This document shows, piece after piece, positions 8,451 through 17,647 of a stretch of DNA of 64,000 nt. Below the pieces are notes generated by a model. It ran no database searches. It was not told the DNA's origin and was given only the letters and a program-made list of their open reading frames with translations. The stretch's first letter is position 1. Each line of letters starts with the position of its first letter. Source of the stretch: Cryobacterium roopkundense (GTDB lineage: Bacteria > Actinomycetota > Actinomycetes > Actinomycetales > Microbacteriaceae); contig NZ_JACHBQ010000001.1 of NCBI RefSeq assembly GCF_014200405.1, positions 1,550,001 to 1,614,000 of the forward strand, given 5' to 3'. The position numbers were made by a program, and so were the translations under genes.

Positions 8451-9351
8451 AAACCGAGCCGACGTGTATCGCGCCGGATTCGTGTCTTTCGTGGGACGCC
8501 CCAATGTGGGCAAGTCCACGCTCACGAATGCCCTCGTCGGTGAGAAGGTCGCCATCACATCGTCGAAGCCGCAGACGACGCGCCGGGCCATTCGCGGAAT
8601 TGTGCACCAGAAGAACGGCCAATTGATCCTCGTGGACACCCCGGGAATCCACAAGCCTCGCACGCTGCTCGGCGAACGGTTGAACAGCCTGGTGACGGCC
8701 ACCCTGGCGGGCGTCGACGTGATTGGGCTCTGCATCCCCGCCAACGAGCCCATTGGCCCGGGCGACAAGTTCATCAACGAGCAGTTGGATGCCTTCCCCC
8801 GTGCGCGCAAGGTCGCGATCGTTACGAAGATCGACGCGTCATCGAAGACGAATGTGGCCAACCAACTGCTGGCCGTGTCACAGCTGCGCGATTGGGAGGC
8901 GATCGTTCCGATCTCGTCGACCAGTCGCATCCAGCTGGACACTCTAGCGATCGAGCTGCTCAGGCTGCTGCCGACCTCGGATGCTCCGCTATACCCCGCT
9001 GATACGGTGACCGATGAGACACTCGAATCGCGCATCTCCGAGTACATTCGCGAAGCGGCCCTCGAAGGCGTCACCGACGAACTTCCGCACTCGATCGCGG
9101 TGACCATCGACGACATCATTGAGCGGGACGACCAGGAACTCGTGGAGATTTATGCCAACCTGTTCGTGGAGCGAGACAGTCAGAAGGGCATCATCATCGG
9201 CAAGTCCGGCAGCCGCCTCAAGGACGTCGGCATACGTGCCCGCAAGGAGATCGAACCGCTCGTGGGCAAACGGGTATTCCTGTCTCTTCGGGTCAAGGTC
9301 GCCAAGGAATGGCAGCGCGACCCCAAACAGCTGGGGCGGCTCGGCTTCTGA
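8434..9351 (+). CDS. era: GTPase Era
   Basis: A 305-residue GTPase that binds the 3' end of 16S rRNA and is needed for 30S subunit assembly. G1 GRPNVGKST is at about residues 21-29, G3 DTPG near 68, G4 TKID near 130, and the C-terminal KH domain has IIIGKSGSRLKDVG. The start at 8434 is chosen because GGAG lies 9 bases upstream; starts further out would extend into the upstream gene without a better site. It ends the phoH-ybeY-CNNM-era run; ybeY and era both serve 16S rRNA maturation. Confidence 0.96.
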   Translation: MTSTSENRADVYRAGFVSFVGRPNVGKSTLTNALVGEKVAITSSKPQTTRRAIRGIVHQKNGQLILVDTPGIHKPRTLLGERLNSLVTATLAGVDVIGLCIPANEPIGPGDKFINEQLDAFPRARKVAIVTKIDASSKTNVANQLLAVSQLRDWEAIVPISSTSRIQLDTLAIELLRLLPTSDAPLYPADTVTDETLESRISEYIREAALEGVTDELPHSIAVTIDDIIERDDQELVEIYANLFVERDSQKGIIIGKSGSRLKDVGIRARKEIEPLVGKRVFLSLRVKVAKEWQRDPKQLGRLGF

Positions 9352-9399
9352 TCAGTGGCCTGGTTGAGCCTCGGGGGAGCCGGAGCCGCCAAACGGTGC

Positions 9400-9411
9400 T
9401 AGCCTGATTTC
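9400..9411 (+). promoter_or_regulatory. Leaderless promoter -10 element of the leu leader
   Basis: TAGCCT at 9400-9405 fits TANNNT and ends exactly 6 bases before the GTG of the leader peptide at 9412. No Shine-Dalgarno site precedes that GTG, so the transcript probably starts at the GTG. I could not assign a convincing -35 element. Confidence 0.5.
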
Positions 9412-9439
9412 GTGTCGTTCGGTGAGCTCCTCCTTAGCT

Positions 9440-9456
<17 letters not shown>
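9412..9456 (+). CDS. leuL: Leu leader peptide (attenuator peptide), 14 aa
   Basis: A 14-codon reading frame, GTG to TAA, encoding MSFGELLLSCRDES with three consecutive leucine codons (CTC CTC CTT, 9427-9435). It ends inside a GC-rich hairpin and precedes leuA by 65 bases. Ribosome stalling at the Leu codons under leucine shortage would sit at the 5' arm of the hairpin and prevent it from forming, letting transcription continue into leuA. This is the classical layout of an amino-acid attenuator. The leader would be translated from a leaderless mRNA. Assignment rests on this layout; I name it by role. Confidence 0.75.
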
Positions 9457-11288
<1,832 letters not shown>

Positions 11289-11331
11289 GCGCATCCCGGC
11301 CGGACCCATCCCGGCTGTCATAGCGTCGCGG

Positions 11332-11365
11332 TGAAGGCTCGTCCCGTTCGCGGGACGAGCCTTCA
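11332..11365. terminator. Perfect hairpin between leuA and a convergent gene
   Basis: A 15-bp perfect inverted repeat closed by a TTCG loop (arms TGAAGGCTCGTCCCG and its complement). There is no U-tract on either side. Its position between convergent stop codons (11288 and 11385) fits a bidirectional terminator of the U-less type common in high-GC actinobacteria. Confidence 0.8.
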
Positions 11366-11384
11366 GGCGTTGCGTGCTGCAGTG

Positions 11385-12077
11385 TCAGGGGGTGCGCGGA
11401 ACGCTCTCGGCGGTCTGCGGCTGCACGACTGCCGGCTCGGGCATAGGATCCAGGACGGCTCGAGTGTCCGCGATGGCGCCCGACAACAGTTCGCGGAGCA
11501 GCGCATCCGGGTCGGGGATACACCCTTCAGCAATACCCTGCACGGAGACGCGCAGAATGGAGTCTGCCGTGCGCGGCGTGAACTTGGCGTGCGACCACGA
11601 GCGCACGGAGGCAATGAAGTCCCGAGCCCACTTCTCTGCGTTGGGCACCGCGTCGAGCGCGGCGCGGATCCGTGCGGAGATGGCAGGGCTGCCAGCACCG
11701 AGCCGGTCAAGGTTTCGTTCGCACGACAGGATCCCCACCGCGAGGGCGCGTTGACGATCCAGGCTTACCACGGGGAGGGCGGCGGTAGCCGCTCGCAGGG
11801 AGACCATGATCTCCACCCTCGGGTCGGTGCCGCGCAACCCGATCACGGAGGGGATCAAGTCAGTGAGGCGTGAGCGACCGTCATCCGATGTGCAGTCGTT
11901 GACCATGCGGGCCAGGGAGGCGAGCACGGGATGTGTGCAGGCCGGATGGTCACTCCAGGACTCTCCAGCCAAGTACGAGGCGAATTCCATGAAGCAGCCA
12001 CCGCTGCGCGGGTTGCGATGTTTTCCCCGTGAGAGCACGGGCATGACGTCTGGCATAACGCTCTGAACCGGTTTCAT
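11385..12077 (-). CDS. Conserved hypothetical protein
   Basis: A 230-residue soluble, Ala/Arg-rich and probably alpha-helical protein with no motif I recognise and no membrane segment or signal peptide. The start at 12077 has GGAGGT 5 bases upstream, a strong site; the longer reading to 12095 would begin inside that site. The body reads like helical repeats (for example DPRVEIMVSLRAATAALPVV and LDRQRALAVGILSCERNLDR). It is convergent with leuA and divergent from recO. Codon use resembles the neighbours, so it looks resident rather than acquired. Function unknown. Confidence 0.75.
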   Translation of the reverse strand: MKPVQSVMPDVMPVLSRGKHRNPRSGGCFMEFASYLAGESWSDHPACTHPVLASLARMVNDCTSDDGRSRLTDLIPSVIGLRGTDPRVEIMVSLRAATAALPVVSLDRQRALAVGILSCERNLDRLGAGSPAISARIRAALDAVPNAEKWARDFIASVRSWSHAKFTPRTADSILRVSVQGIAEGCIPDPDALLRELLSGAIADTRAVLDPMPEPAVVQPQTAESVPRTP

Positions 12078-12165
12078 AAGTGACCTCCACGCCACGAGAA
12101 TCTTTCACAGACAGTCTCCCCCCGCCACGCGCTAAATACCAGTGTCATAAGTGGGAGAATCAGAT

Positions 12166-12888
12166 GTGCCTGTTTACCGTGATGAAGCCGTCGTGCTCCG
12201 AACCCACAAGCTGGGTGAGGCCGACCGGATCGTCACCCTGCTCACCCGCACGCACGGCAAGGTTCGGGCCGTGGCCAAGGGCGTTCGGCGGACCGGGAGC
12301 AAGTTCGGCGCGAGGCTCGAACCTTTCATGGTCGCTGACGTGCAGCTCTATGAGGGGCGCAGCCTCGACATCATCACCCAGGCGGAGTCCCTCGGGTCGT
12401 ACGGCGCTCTGATCACCGCGGACTACGACAGTTACACGGCGGCGAGCGTCATGGTGGAGACCGCGGACAAGCTCACGGAGTCCGAGGGATCCCTGCAGCA
12501 ATACCTCCTGCTCGTCGGCGCGCTTCGATCACTGTCACGCCGCGAACATGGCCCGAGCCTGACTCTCGACTCGTACCTGCTGCGCGCGGTGTCCATGGCG
12601 GGCTGGGCACCCAGTTTTCAGGATTGCGCCCGCTGCGGCGCCGTGGGCGACCACTCGGCCGTCGTTGTGCAGCTGGGAGGCGTGGTGTGTGATGACTGCG
12701 CCGCCCCCGGCTCGCCCCGGCTCGATGTTGCCACCATCACACTGCTGAGTGCGCTGCTGACCGGCGATTGGGAACATGCGCAGTCCGCACCCGCGAAGAC
12801 TCAGGCCCAAGCCGGCGGCATCGTCGCGGCATACACCCAGTGGCACCTCGGCAGAGGGCTGCGCTCCCTGGAACACGTGGCCAGATGA
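12166..12888 (+). CDS. recO: DNA repair protein RecO
   Basis: A 240-residue RecFOR-pathway protein that loads RecA on SSB-coated DNA. It begins [20 protein letters not shown], the usual RecO N-terminal OB fold, and has the C-terminal zinc site C-x2-C...C-x2-C (CARCGAVG near 153 and VVCDDC near 175). The GTG at 12166 is preferred to the GTG at 12151 because GGGAGAA lies 7 bases before it and RecO proteins normally begin near this point. The TGA stop overlaps the uppS ATG by 4 bases (ATGA), so the two are coupled, a common actinobacterial pair. Confidence 0.93.
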   Translation: MPVYRDEAVVLRTHKLGEADRIVTLLTRTHGKVRAVAKGVRRTGSKFGARLEPFMVADVQLYEGRSLDIITQAESLGSYGALITADYDSYTAASVMVETADKLTESEGSLQQYLLLVGALRSLSRREHGPSLTLDSYLLRAVSMAGWAPSFQDCARCGAVGDHSAVVVQLGGVVCDDCAAPGSPRLDVATITLLSALLTGDWEHAQSAPAKTQAQAGGIVAAYTQWHLGRGLRSLEHVAR

Positions 12889-13736
12889 CACAGACCAACC
12901 CCCCCGCCCGGCGCGGCTTCCTGCGCAAACCCGGCGCGAAGACCCCCTACACGCATAAAGATGCCGTGGCCTTCAAACCCCTCGACTGGACCGGCGTCTA
13001 CCCGCCGAGTATCCCAGCGAAGGCCGTTCCGGAGCATGTCGCGATCGTCATGGACGGTAACGGACGCTGGGCGAACGCCCGGGGGCTCACCCGCATCGAA
13101 GGGCACAAGGCGGGGGAGGCCTCTCTGCTCGACGTCGTGGCGGGCGCCATCCAGCTCGGCGTTACACACCTGAGCGTCTACGCCTTCTCGACCGAGAACT
13201 GGAAGCGCTCGCCCGAAGAGGTTCGCTTCCTGATGGGATTCAACCGCGACGTTCTGCACCGCCGCCGCGATCAGTTGAACGACTGGGGCGTGCGCGTGCG
13301 GTGGGCGGGCCGCAAGCCGCGACTGTGGACATCCGTCATCAATGAGCTGCTCTACGCCGAGCAGCTCACCGCGGGCAACACCGTGCTCACCCTCACCATG
13401 TGCGTCAACTACGGTGGTCGCACGGAGATAGCGGATGCCGTGCGCGAGCTCGCCGAGGAGGTGGCGGCCGGCAGGCTGAAGCCGTCCGGAATCACCGAGA
13501 AGGCCATTCAACGGCACCTCTACACGAGCGACCTGCCCGACGTCGATCTCTTCGTGCGCAGCTCGGGCGAGCAGCGCACCAGTAACTTCCTGCTCTGGCA
13601 GAGCGCCTACGCCGAGATGGTCTTTCTCGACACGCTCTGGCCGGATTTCACCCGGGTTGACCTCTGGCACGCGATCGAACTGTACGCCTCGCGCAACCGC
13701 CGCTACGGCGGCGCTGTCGACGCCCCCACCGCCTGA
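12885..13736 (+). CDS. uppS: Isoprenyl transferase (undecaprenyl diphosphate synthase family)
   Basis: A 283-residue cis-prenyltransferase that extends allylic diphosphates with isopentenyl diphosphate to make the polyprenyl carrier for cell-wall synthesis. The catalytic Asp is in [18 protein letters not shown] (near residue 53), and [17 protein letters not shown] and [20 protein letters not shown] are family signatures. An N-terminal basic extension of about 40 residues precedes the core, as in other actinobacteria. It overlaps recO by 4 bases. Chain length cannot be judged from sequence, so the product could be decaprenyl rather than undecaprenyl diphosphate. Confidence 0.94.
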   Translation: MTQTNPPARRGFLRKPGAKTPYTHKDAVAFKPLDWTGVYPPSIPAKAVPEHVAIVMDGNGRWANARGLTRIEGHKAGEASLLDVVAGAIQLGVTHLSVYAFSTENWKRSPEEVRFLMGFNRDVLHRRRDQLNDWGVRVRWAGRKPRLWTSVINELLYAEQLTAGNTVLTLTMCVNYGGRTEIADAVRELAEEVAAGRLKPSGITEKAIQRHLYTSDLPDVDLFVRSSGEQRTSNFLLWQSAYAEMVFLDTLWPDFTRVDLWHAIELYASRNRRYGGAVDAPTA

Positions 13737-13840
13737 CTGGAACCACGCTCCACCTACTGGAACGACCTTCCAAGGTACGTCTCAACTGCGAAACGACCTT
13801 GGCCGGGAATACGGCACGGGGTCGCTGCGGTTGCGCCAGA

Positions 13841-14536
13841 GTGACCGAAACAACGAGCGTGACCGAACCGACCACTGGCACCGACACCATCAAGGTAGAC
13901 ATCTGGTCCGATGTGCAGTGCCCCTGGTGCTACATCGGCAAGCGAAAATTCGAGGCCGGAGTCGCTGCCTTCGGCGGCAACGTCCAGGTCGAGTACCACA
14001 GCTTCGAGCTGAGCCCGGATACCCCTGTCGACTACGCGGGCACGCCCGTGCAGTACCTCAGCGAGAAGAAGGGTATGCCACTCGCCGAGGTCGAGCAGAT
14101 GCTCGAACGTGTCACCGGCATCGCCGAGAGCGTCGGCCTGCACTACGACTACGACTCCGTGCACCAGACGAACACAGTCATCTCCCACGAGCTGCTGCAC
14201 TACGCCAAGGCACATGGACGACAGCTCGACATGAAGGAGCGGCTGCTCAAGGCGTACTTCGTCGAAGGCAAGCACGTGGGCCGCATCGAGGACCTCGCCG
14301 ACCTCGCGGCCGACATCGGCCTCGACCGCGCCGACGTGGTGCGAGCCCTCACCGCCCACGAGTTTCTCGCGGACGTGAAAGCAGATGTCGCCCAGGCCAC
14401 CGAATACGGCATCCAGGGTGTTCCGTTCTTCGTGATCGACGGGCGCTACGGCATCTCCGGGGCGCAGGATCCTGATACGTTTGCCCAAGCTTTGAACCAG
14501 GTACGCACCGAAAAGTCTGAGGAGAAAATCGCATGA
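13841..14536 (+). CDS. DsbA-family (FrnE-like) oxidoreductase
   Basis: About 231 residues in the DsbA/FrnE thioredoxin-fold family. The active site CPWC is in SDVQCPWCYIGKRKFE near residues 27-30, and the cis-Pro loop appears as GVPFFVIDGRYGISGAQ near the C-terminus. No signal peptide is visible, so it should be cytoplasmic like other FrnE proteins. The start is uncertain: GTG at 13841 and GTG at 13859 both precede the conserved core and neither has a clear Shine-Dalgarno site. It overlaps the next small gene by 4 bases (ATGA), which suggests that the two products work together. Confidence 0.88.
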   Translation: MTETTSVTEPTTGTDTIKVDIWSDVQCPWCYIGKRKFEAGVAAFGGNVQVEYHSFELSPDTPVDYAGTPVQYLSEKKGMPLAEVEQMLERVTGIAESVGLHYDYDSVHQTNTVISHELLHYAKAHGRQLDMKERLLKAYFVEGKHVGRIEDLADLAADIGLDRADVVRALTAHEFLADVKADVAQATEYGIQGVPFFVIDGRYGISGAQDPDTFAQALNQVRTEKSEEKIA

Positions 14537-14658
14537 GCGACACCAACACCACGAGTACCCCCGCCGACGCCACGGCGCGCCCCACGATCGAGCTCCTCGG
14601 CCAGTCCGGTGAAGCCGCCGGCGCCTGCGGCTGCGGCTCGTGCGGGTGCGGCGCATAA
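14533..14658 (+). CDS. Small Cys-rich protein coupled to the DsbA-family gene
   Basis: A 41-codon gene whose ATG overlaps the upstream stop and which has GAGGAG 8 bases upstream, so translation is well supported. The product has a Thr/Ala-rich N-terminus, a short IELLGQSGEA segment, and the Cys-rich tail ACGCGSCGCGA with four cysteines alternating with Gly. There is no signal peptide or membrane span. The tail resembles a metal- or cluster-binding knot, and its coupling to a CPWC oxidoreductase suggests a thiol or metal-handling role; both are inference. A strong terminator follows 18 bases later. Confidence 0.7.
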   Translation: MSDTNTTSTPADATARPTIELLGQSGEAAGACGCGSCGCGA

Positions 14659-14675
14659 CCCCTAACACTTTCTCG

Positions 14676-14719
14676 ACGGCGGAGGTGCCCACAACTCAGG
14701 TTGCGGGCACCTCCGCCGT
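14676..14719 (+). terminator. Rho-independent-type terminator
   Basis: A 15-bp perfect stem (arms 14676-14690 and 14705-14719; 5' arm ACGGCGGAGGTGCCC) with a 14-base loop that can pair internally (CAAC with GTTG). TTGTTAG follows. It ends the recO/uppS/DsbA/Cys-rich gene run. Confidence 0.85.
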
Positions 14720-14761
14720 TGTTAGGTCGGGGTGCATTGTTCTGGAAGAATTGACGAACAC

Positions 14762-15934
14762 ATGACTCTTACACTTCCGACCCCCGCGCCGCTCAAGATC
14801 GGGCCTCTCACACTCGACGTTCCGGTCGTGCTCGCGCCGATGGCCGGCATTACCAACACCGCCTTTCGTCGGCTCTGCCGCGAATTCGGCGCCGGTCTCT
14901 ACGTGAGCGAGATGATCACGTCCCGGGCCCTCGTTGAACGCACGCGCGAATCCATGCGACTCATCACGCACCATCCCAGCGAGACCACCCGGTCTATTCA
15001 GCTCTACGGGGTGGATCCCAAGACCGTCTCCGAGGCCGTCACCATGCTCGTGGCCGAGGACCGTGCCGATCACATCGACCTCAACTTCGGCTGCCCGGTA
15101 CCCAAGGTCACACGCAAGGGCGGAGGCGCGGCGCTGCCGTGGAAACTTGGTCTGTTCCGTCAGATCGTCGAAGCGGCCGTCGATGCCGCCGGCGCGGTTC
15201 CGGTAACCGTGAAGATGCGCAAGGGAATTGACTCGGACCACCTCACGTACCTCGAAGCAGGCAAGGCCGCGGAGGGTGCTGGGGTTGCCTCCATCGCCCT
15301 GCACGCGCGCACCGCCGCCGAGTTCTATTCCGGCCACGCCGACTGGTCGGCCATCGAGAAGCTCAAGAGCACCGTCACCGGCACGCCCATCCTCGGCAAC
15401 GGCGACATCTGGTCGGCGGAGGACGCCCTGCGCATGGTCGCAGAGACCGGATGCGACGGCGTCGTTGTCGGGCGCGGCTGCCTGGGCCGTCCGTGGCTGT
15501 TCGGCGACCTCGCCGCGGCCTTCCGCGGCGACAGGTCGCCAGGCTCAGCGAGCGTAAAGAATGAGCCCAACCTCGGCCGGGTTTGCGCGACCTTCCGTCG
15601 GCACGCCGAGCTGCTCACCGAATTCTTCGAGAGTGAAGAGCGTGCCTGCCGCGACATCCGTAAGCACGTCGCCTGGTATTTCAAGGGATACCCGGTGGGC
15701 GGCGACCTGCGGGCACGACTCGCCGCCGTCGAATCCCTCGCGATGCTCGACGACCTGCTCGGAACCCTCGACTGGGACCAGCCGTACCCGGGCGACGGCG
15801 CCGAGGGGCCGCGCGGACGAGCCGGATCACCGAAGAAGCCGAGCCTGCCCGAACGCTGGCTCGACTCTCAGGATCTCGCCGGAACCGAACGACTGAATCT
15901 CACCGAGGGCGAAGGGGACACCAGCGGTGGTTAG
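14762..15934 (+). CDS. dusB: tRNA-dihydrouridine synthase DusB
   Basis: A 390-residue FMN-dependent enzyme that reduces uridine to dihydrouridine in tRNA. The FMN barrel begins with LAPMAGITNTAFRRLCREFG (near residue 24). The catalytic Cys lies in HIDLNFGCPVPKVTRKGGG, and a C-terminal helical domain (RRHAELLTEFFES) follows. The start at 14762 begins MTLTLPTPAPLKIG, typical of the family; the in-frame ATG at 14732 is less likely because it would start close to the upstream terminator. Its 3' end overlaps dgt by 8 bases, so the two are probably coupled. Confidence 0.93.
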   Translation: MTLTLPTPAPLKIGPLTLDVPVVLAPMAGITNTAFRRLCREFGAGLYVSEMITSRALVERTRESMRLITHHPSETTRSIQLYGVDPKTVSEAVTMLVAEDRADHIDLNFGCPVPKVTRKGGGAALPWKLGLFRQIVEAAVDAAGAVPVTVKMRKGIDSDHLTYLEAGKAAEGAGVASIALHARTAAEFYSGHADWSAIEKLKSTVTGTPILGNGDIWSAEDALRMVAETGCDGVVVGRGCLGRPWLFGDLAAAFRGDRSPGSASVKNEPNLGRVCATFRRHAELLTEFFESEERACRDIRKHVAWYFKGYPVGGDLRARLAAVESLAMLDDLLGTLDWDQPYPGDGAEGPRGRAGSPKKPSLPERWLDSQDLAGTERLNLTEGEGDTSGG

Positions 15935-17192
15935 CACAGGCGAGTACCGAACAACGGCGTACAGCGAACACGATGAGGATCGCTGGTTCCCCGAGGAGCA
16001 CTACTCGCGGCGCAGCGACTTCGCCCGGGATCGCGCCCGGCTGCTGCATTCCAGCGCACTGCGCCGGCTGGCGGCCAAAACACAGGTGCTGAGCCCGACG
16101 GCCGGGCTGGACTTCGCCCGAAATCGGCTGACTCACTCCCTCGAGGTGGCGCAGGTCGGCCGGGAATTGGCTCATCGGCTGAACGTAAACCCCGATGTGG
16201 TCGACACCGCCTGCCTCGCGCACGACATCGGGCATCCGCCGTTTGGCCATAACGGGGAAAAGGCGCTCAACACGTGGTCGCTCGATATCGGGGGTTTCGA
16301 GGGCAACGCGCAGACGCTGCGCCTGCTCACCCGTCTCGAGCCCAAGGTGTTCGGGCCGGACGGCCAGAGCTACGGGCTCAACCTCACCCGTGCCAGCCTC
16401 GATGCCAGCTGCAAGTACCCCTGGCCAGAGAGTTCGTCGGTGCGTGACCCGAGCGGCCGGGCGAAATTCGGCTTCTACGAAGACGACATCGCCGCCTTCG
16501 AGTGGTTGCGGCAGGGAGCTCCGGATCGGCAGCTGTGCATCGAGGCGGAGATCATGGATCTCTCCGACGACATCGCCTACTCGGTTCACGACTTCGAAGA
16601 CGCCGTCGTGAACGGTTACGTCGACGTGGCGCTGCTTGGCAGTCGCGCGAACCACGACGACCTGCTTGCCGCCATGTCGGAATGGATCGGCGACGAGCTC
16701 TCCGAGAACGACCTGCTGAAGGCCTTCAACCGTCTGGACTCCCTCGATGTGTGGCTGTCAGAGTGGTCCGGCGGGCGCCGCGACCAGGGGCGCCTCAAGA
16801 ACCTCAGCAGCCAGTTGATCGGTCGCTTCAGCGGAGCTGCCGTGCGGGCCACGCGGCTGGCTTACCCCGGTGAGGCCTTCATCCGCTTCGGCGCGCACGT
16901 CGTAGTGCCACGGGAGACCCAAGCCGAGATCGCCGTGCTGAAGGGCATCGTGGCGGCATTTGTGATGACAAGGAACACCCGCAAGCCCATTTACATCCAG
17001 CAGCGCCAAGTGCTCACACTGTTAGCTGACACGCTGCTCGCGAGCGGGGACGAGCACCTCGACCCCGGCTTCAGCGAGGACTGGGCCGCTGCGCGCGACG
17101 ACGGCGCCCGCAAGCGGGTCGTCGTTGACCAGGTCGCGAGCCTCACCGACCAGTCGGCGCTCGCCTGGTACGAGCGCCTGGTGCAGGGCTAG
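15927..17192 (+). CDS. dgt: Deoxyguanosinetriphosphate triphosphohydrolase-like protein
   Basis: A 421-residue HD-domain hydrolase that releases triphosphate from dNTPs. The metal-binding residues are visible in RNRLTHSLEVAQ and the HD pair in CLAHDIGHPPFGHNGEKAL (near residues 95-112), with EIMDLSDDIAYSVHDFED near 210. The GTG at 15927 lies inside the end of dusB. The dusB-dgt-dnaG order is common in Actinobacteria. Substrate preference among dNTPs cannot be told from sequence. Confidence 0.93.
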   Translation: MVSTGEYRTTAYSEHDEDRWFPEEHYSRRSDFARDRARLLHSSALRRLAAKTQVLSPTAGLDFARNRLTHSLEVAQVGRELAHRLNVNPDVVDTACLAHDIGHPPFGHNGEKALNTWSLDIGGFEGNAQTLRLLTRLEPKVFGPDGQSYGLNLTRASLDASCKYPWPESSSVRDPSGRAKFGFYEDDIAAFEWLRQGAPDRQLCIEAEIMDLSDDIAYSVHDFEDAVVNGYVDVALLGSRANHDDLLAAMSEWIGDELSENDLLKAFNRLDSLDVWLSEWSGGRRDQGRLKNLSSQLIGRFSGAAVRATRLAYPGEAFIRFGAHVVVPRETQAEIAVLKGIVAAFVMTRNTRKPIYIQQRQVLTLLADTLLASGDEHLDPGFSEDWAAARDDGARKRVVVDQVASLTDQSALAWYERLVQG

Positions 17193-17209
17193 CTGTACTG
17201 CCCGCCCGC

Positions 17210-17237
17210 CCCGCTGGTCGAGCAGCGGGCCCGCTTT
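17210..17237 (+). terminator. Terminator after dgt
   Basis: CCCGCTG (17210-17216) pairs with CAGCGGG (17223-17229) around a GTCGAG loop, followed by CCCGCTTTT. It lies 18 bases after the dgt stop. Confidence 0.65.
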
Positions 17238-17346
17238 TGGCCCGCGCCCGTCGCGACCCCGTGAGCCAGTCTCGCAAGTTGCCTTGCAAGGTCTCGATCT
17301 CGACAAGCTTGATCCAAGCGCTCGCAAGCTCGCTGCTCTACCAGCG

Positions 17347-17393
17347 GTAGTGGGGTGCTGGCAAAGAGCCACGGCTCTTTCGTCCTCCACTAC
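17347..17393. repeat. Nested palindromic intergenic element
   Basis: The outer arms GTAGTGG (17347-17353) and CCACTAC (17387-17393) enclose inner arms AAAGAGCC (17363-17370) and GGCTCTTT (17373-17380) separated by two bases. The whole could fold into one long interrupted hairpin. It looks like a REP- or MITE-type element rather than a simple terminator. Confidence 0.55.
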
Positions 17394-17635
17394 GGCGCGA
17401 AGCGCCGCAACCGCTCGACAGGCCGCCGGATCGGGCCTGTTAGATTTCGACAACCGGCGCCGTTTACGGCGTGTCTAGAGACCGGGTGACCCGAGTCTGG
17501 GAGTCGGGTCGCGCGGTCTCGATCGCTCCTTCGTCGCGCCTCGACCAGCGAGAGAGGGAGACGCGATGCATTTCCCTAGGAGGCCCAGCGGACGGGACTC
17601 ATCCGGCGCCAGTAAATGGCACGCTCGCGGACGGA

Positions 17636-17647
17636 TAGAATTCACAC
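17636..17647 (+). promoter_or_regulatory. Leaderless promoter -10 element of dnaG
   Basis: TAGAAT at 17636-17641 is a near-ideal -10 and ends exactly 6 bases before the dnaG ATG at 17648. No Shine-Dalgarno site is present, so dnaG is probably expressed from a leaderless mRNA. Confidence 0.6.

Larger units (their letters stand above)
17193..17647. other. Non-coding gap between dgt and dnaG with degenerate repeats
   Basis: I see no credible gene in these 455 bases. They hold the dgt terminator, a nested palindrome (17347-17393), and degenerate copies of GGTCTCGAT...CTCGACCAGCGA-type sequence (around 17281-17300 and 17516-17553) that resemble dispersed intergenic repeats of Microbacteriaceae. 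The right end carries the dnaG promoter. Confidence 0.6.
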
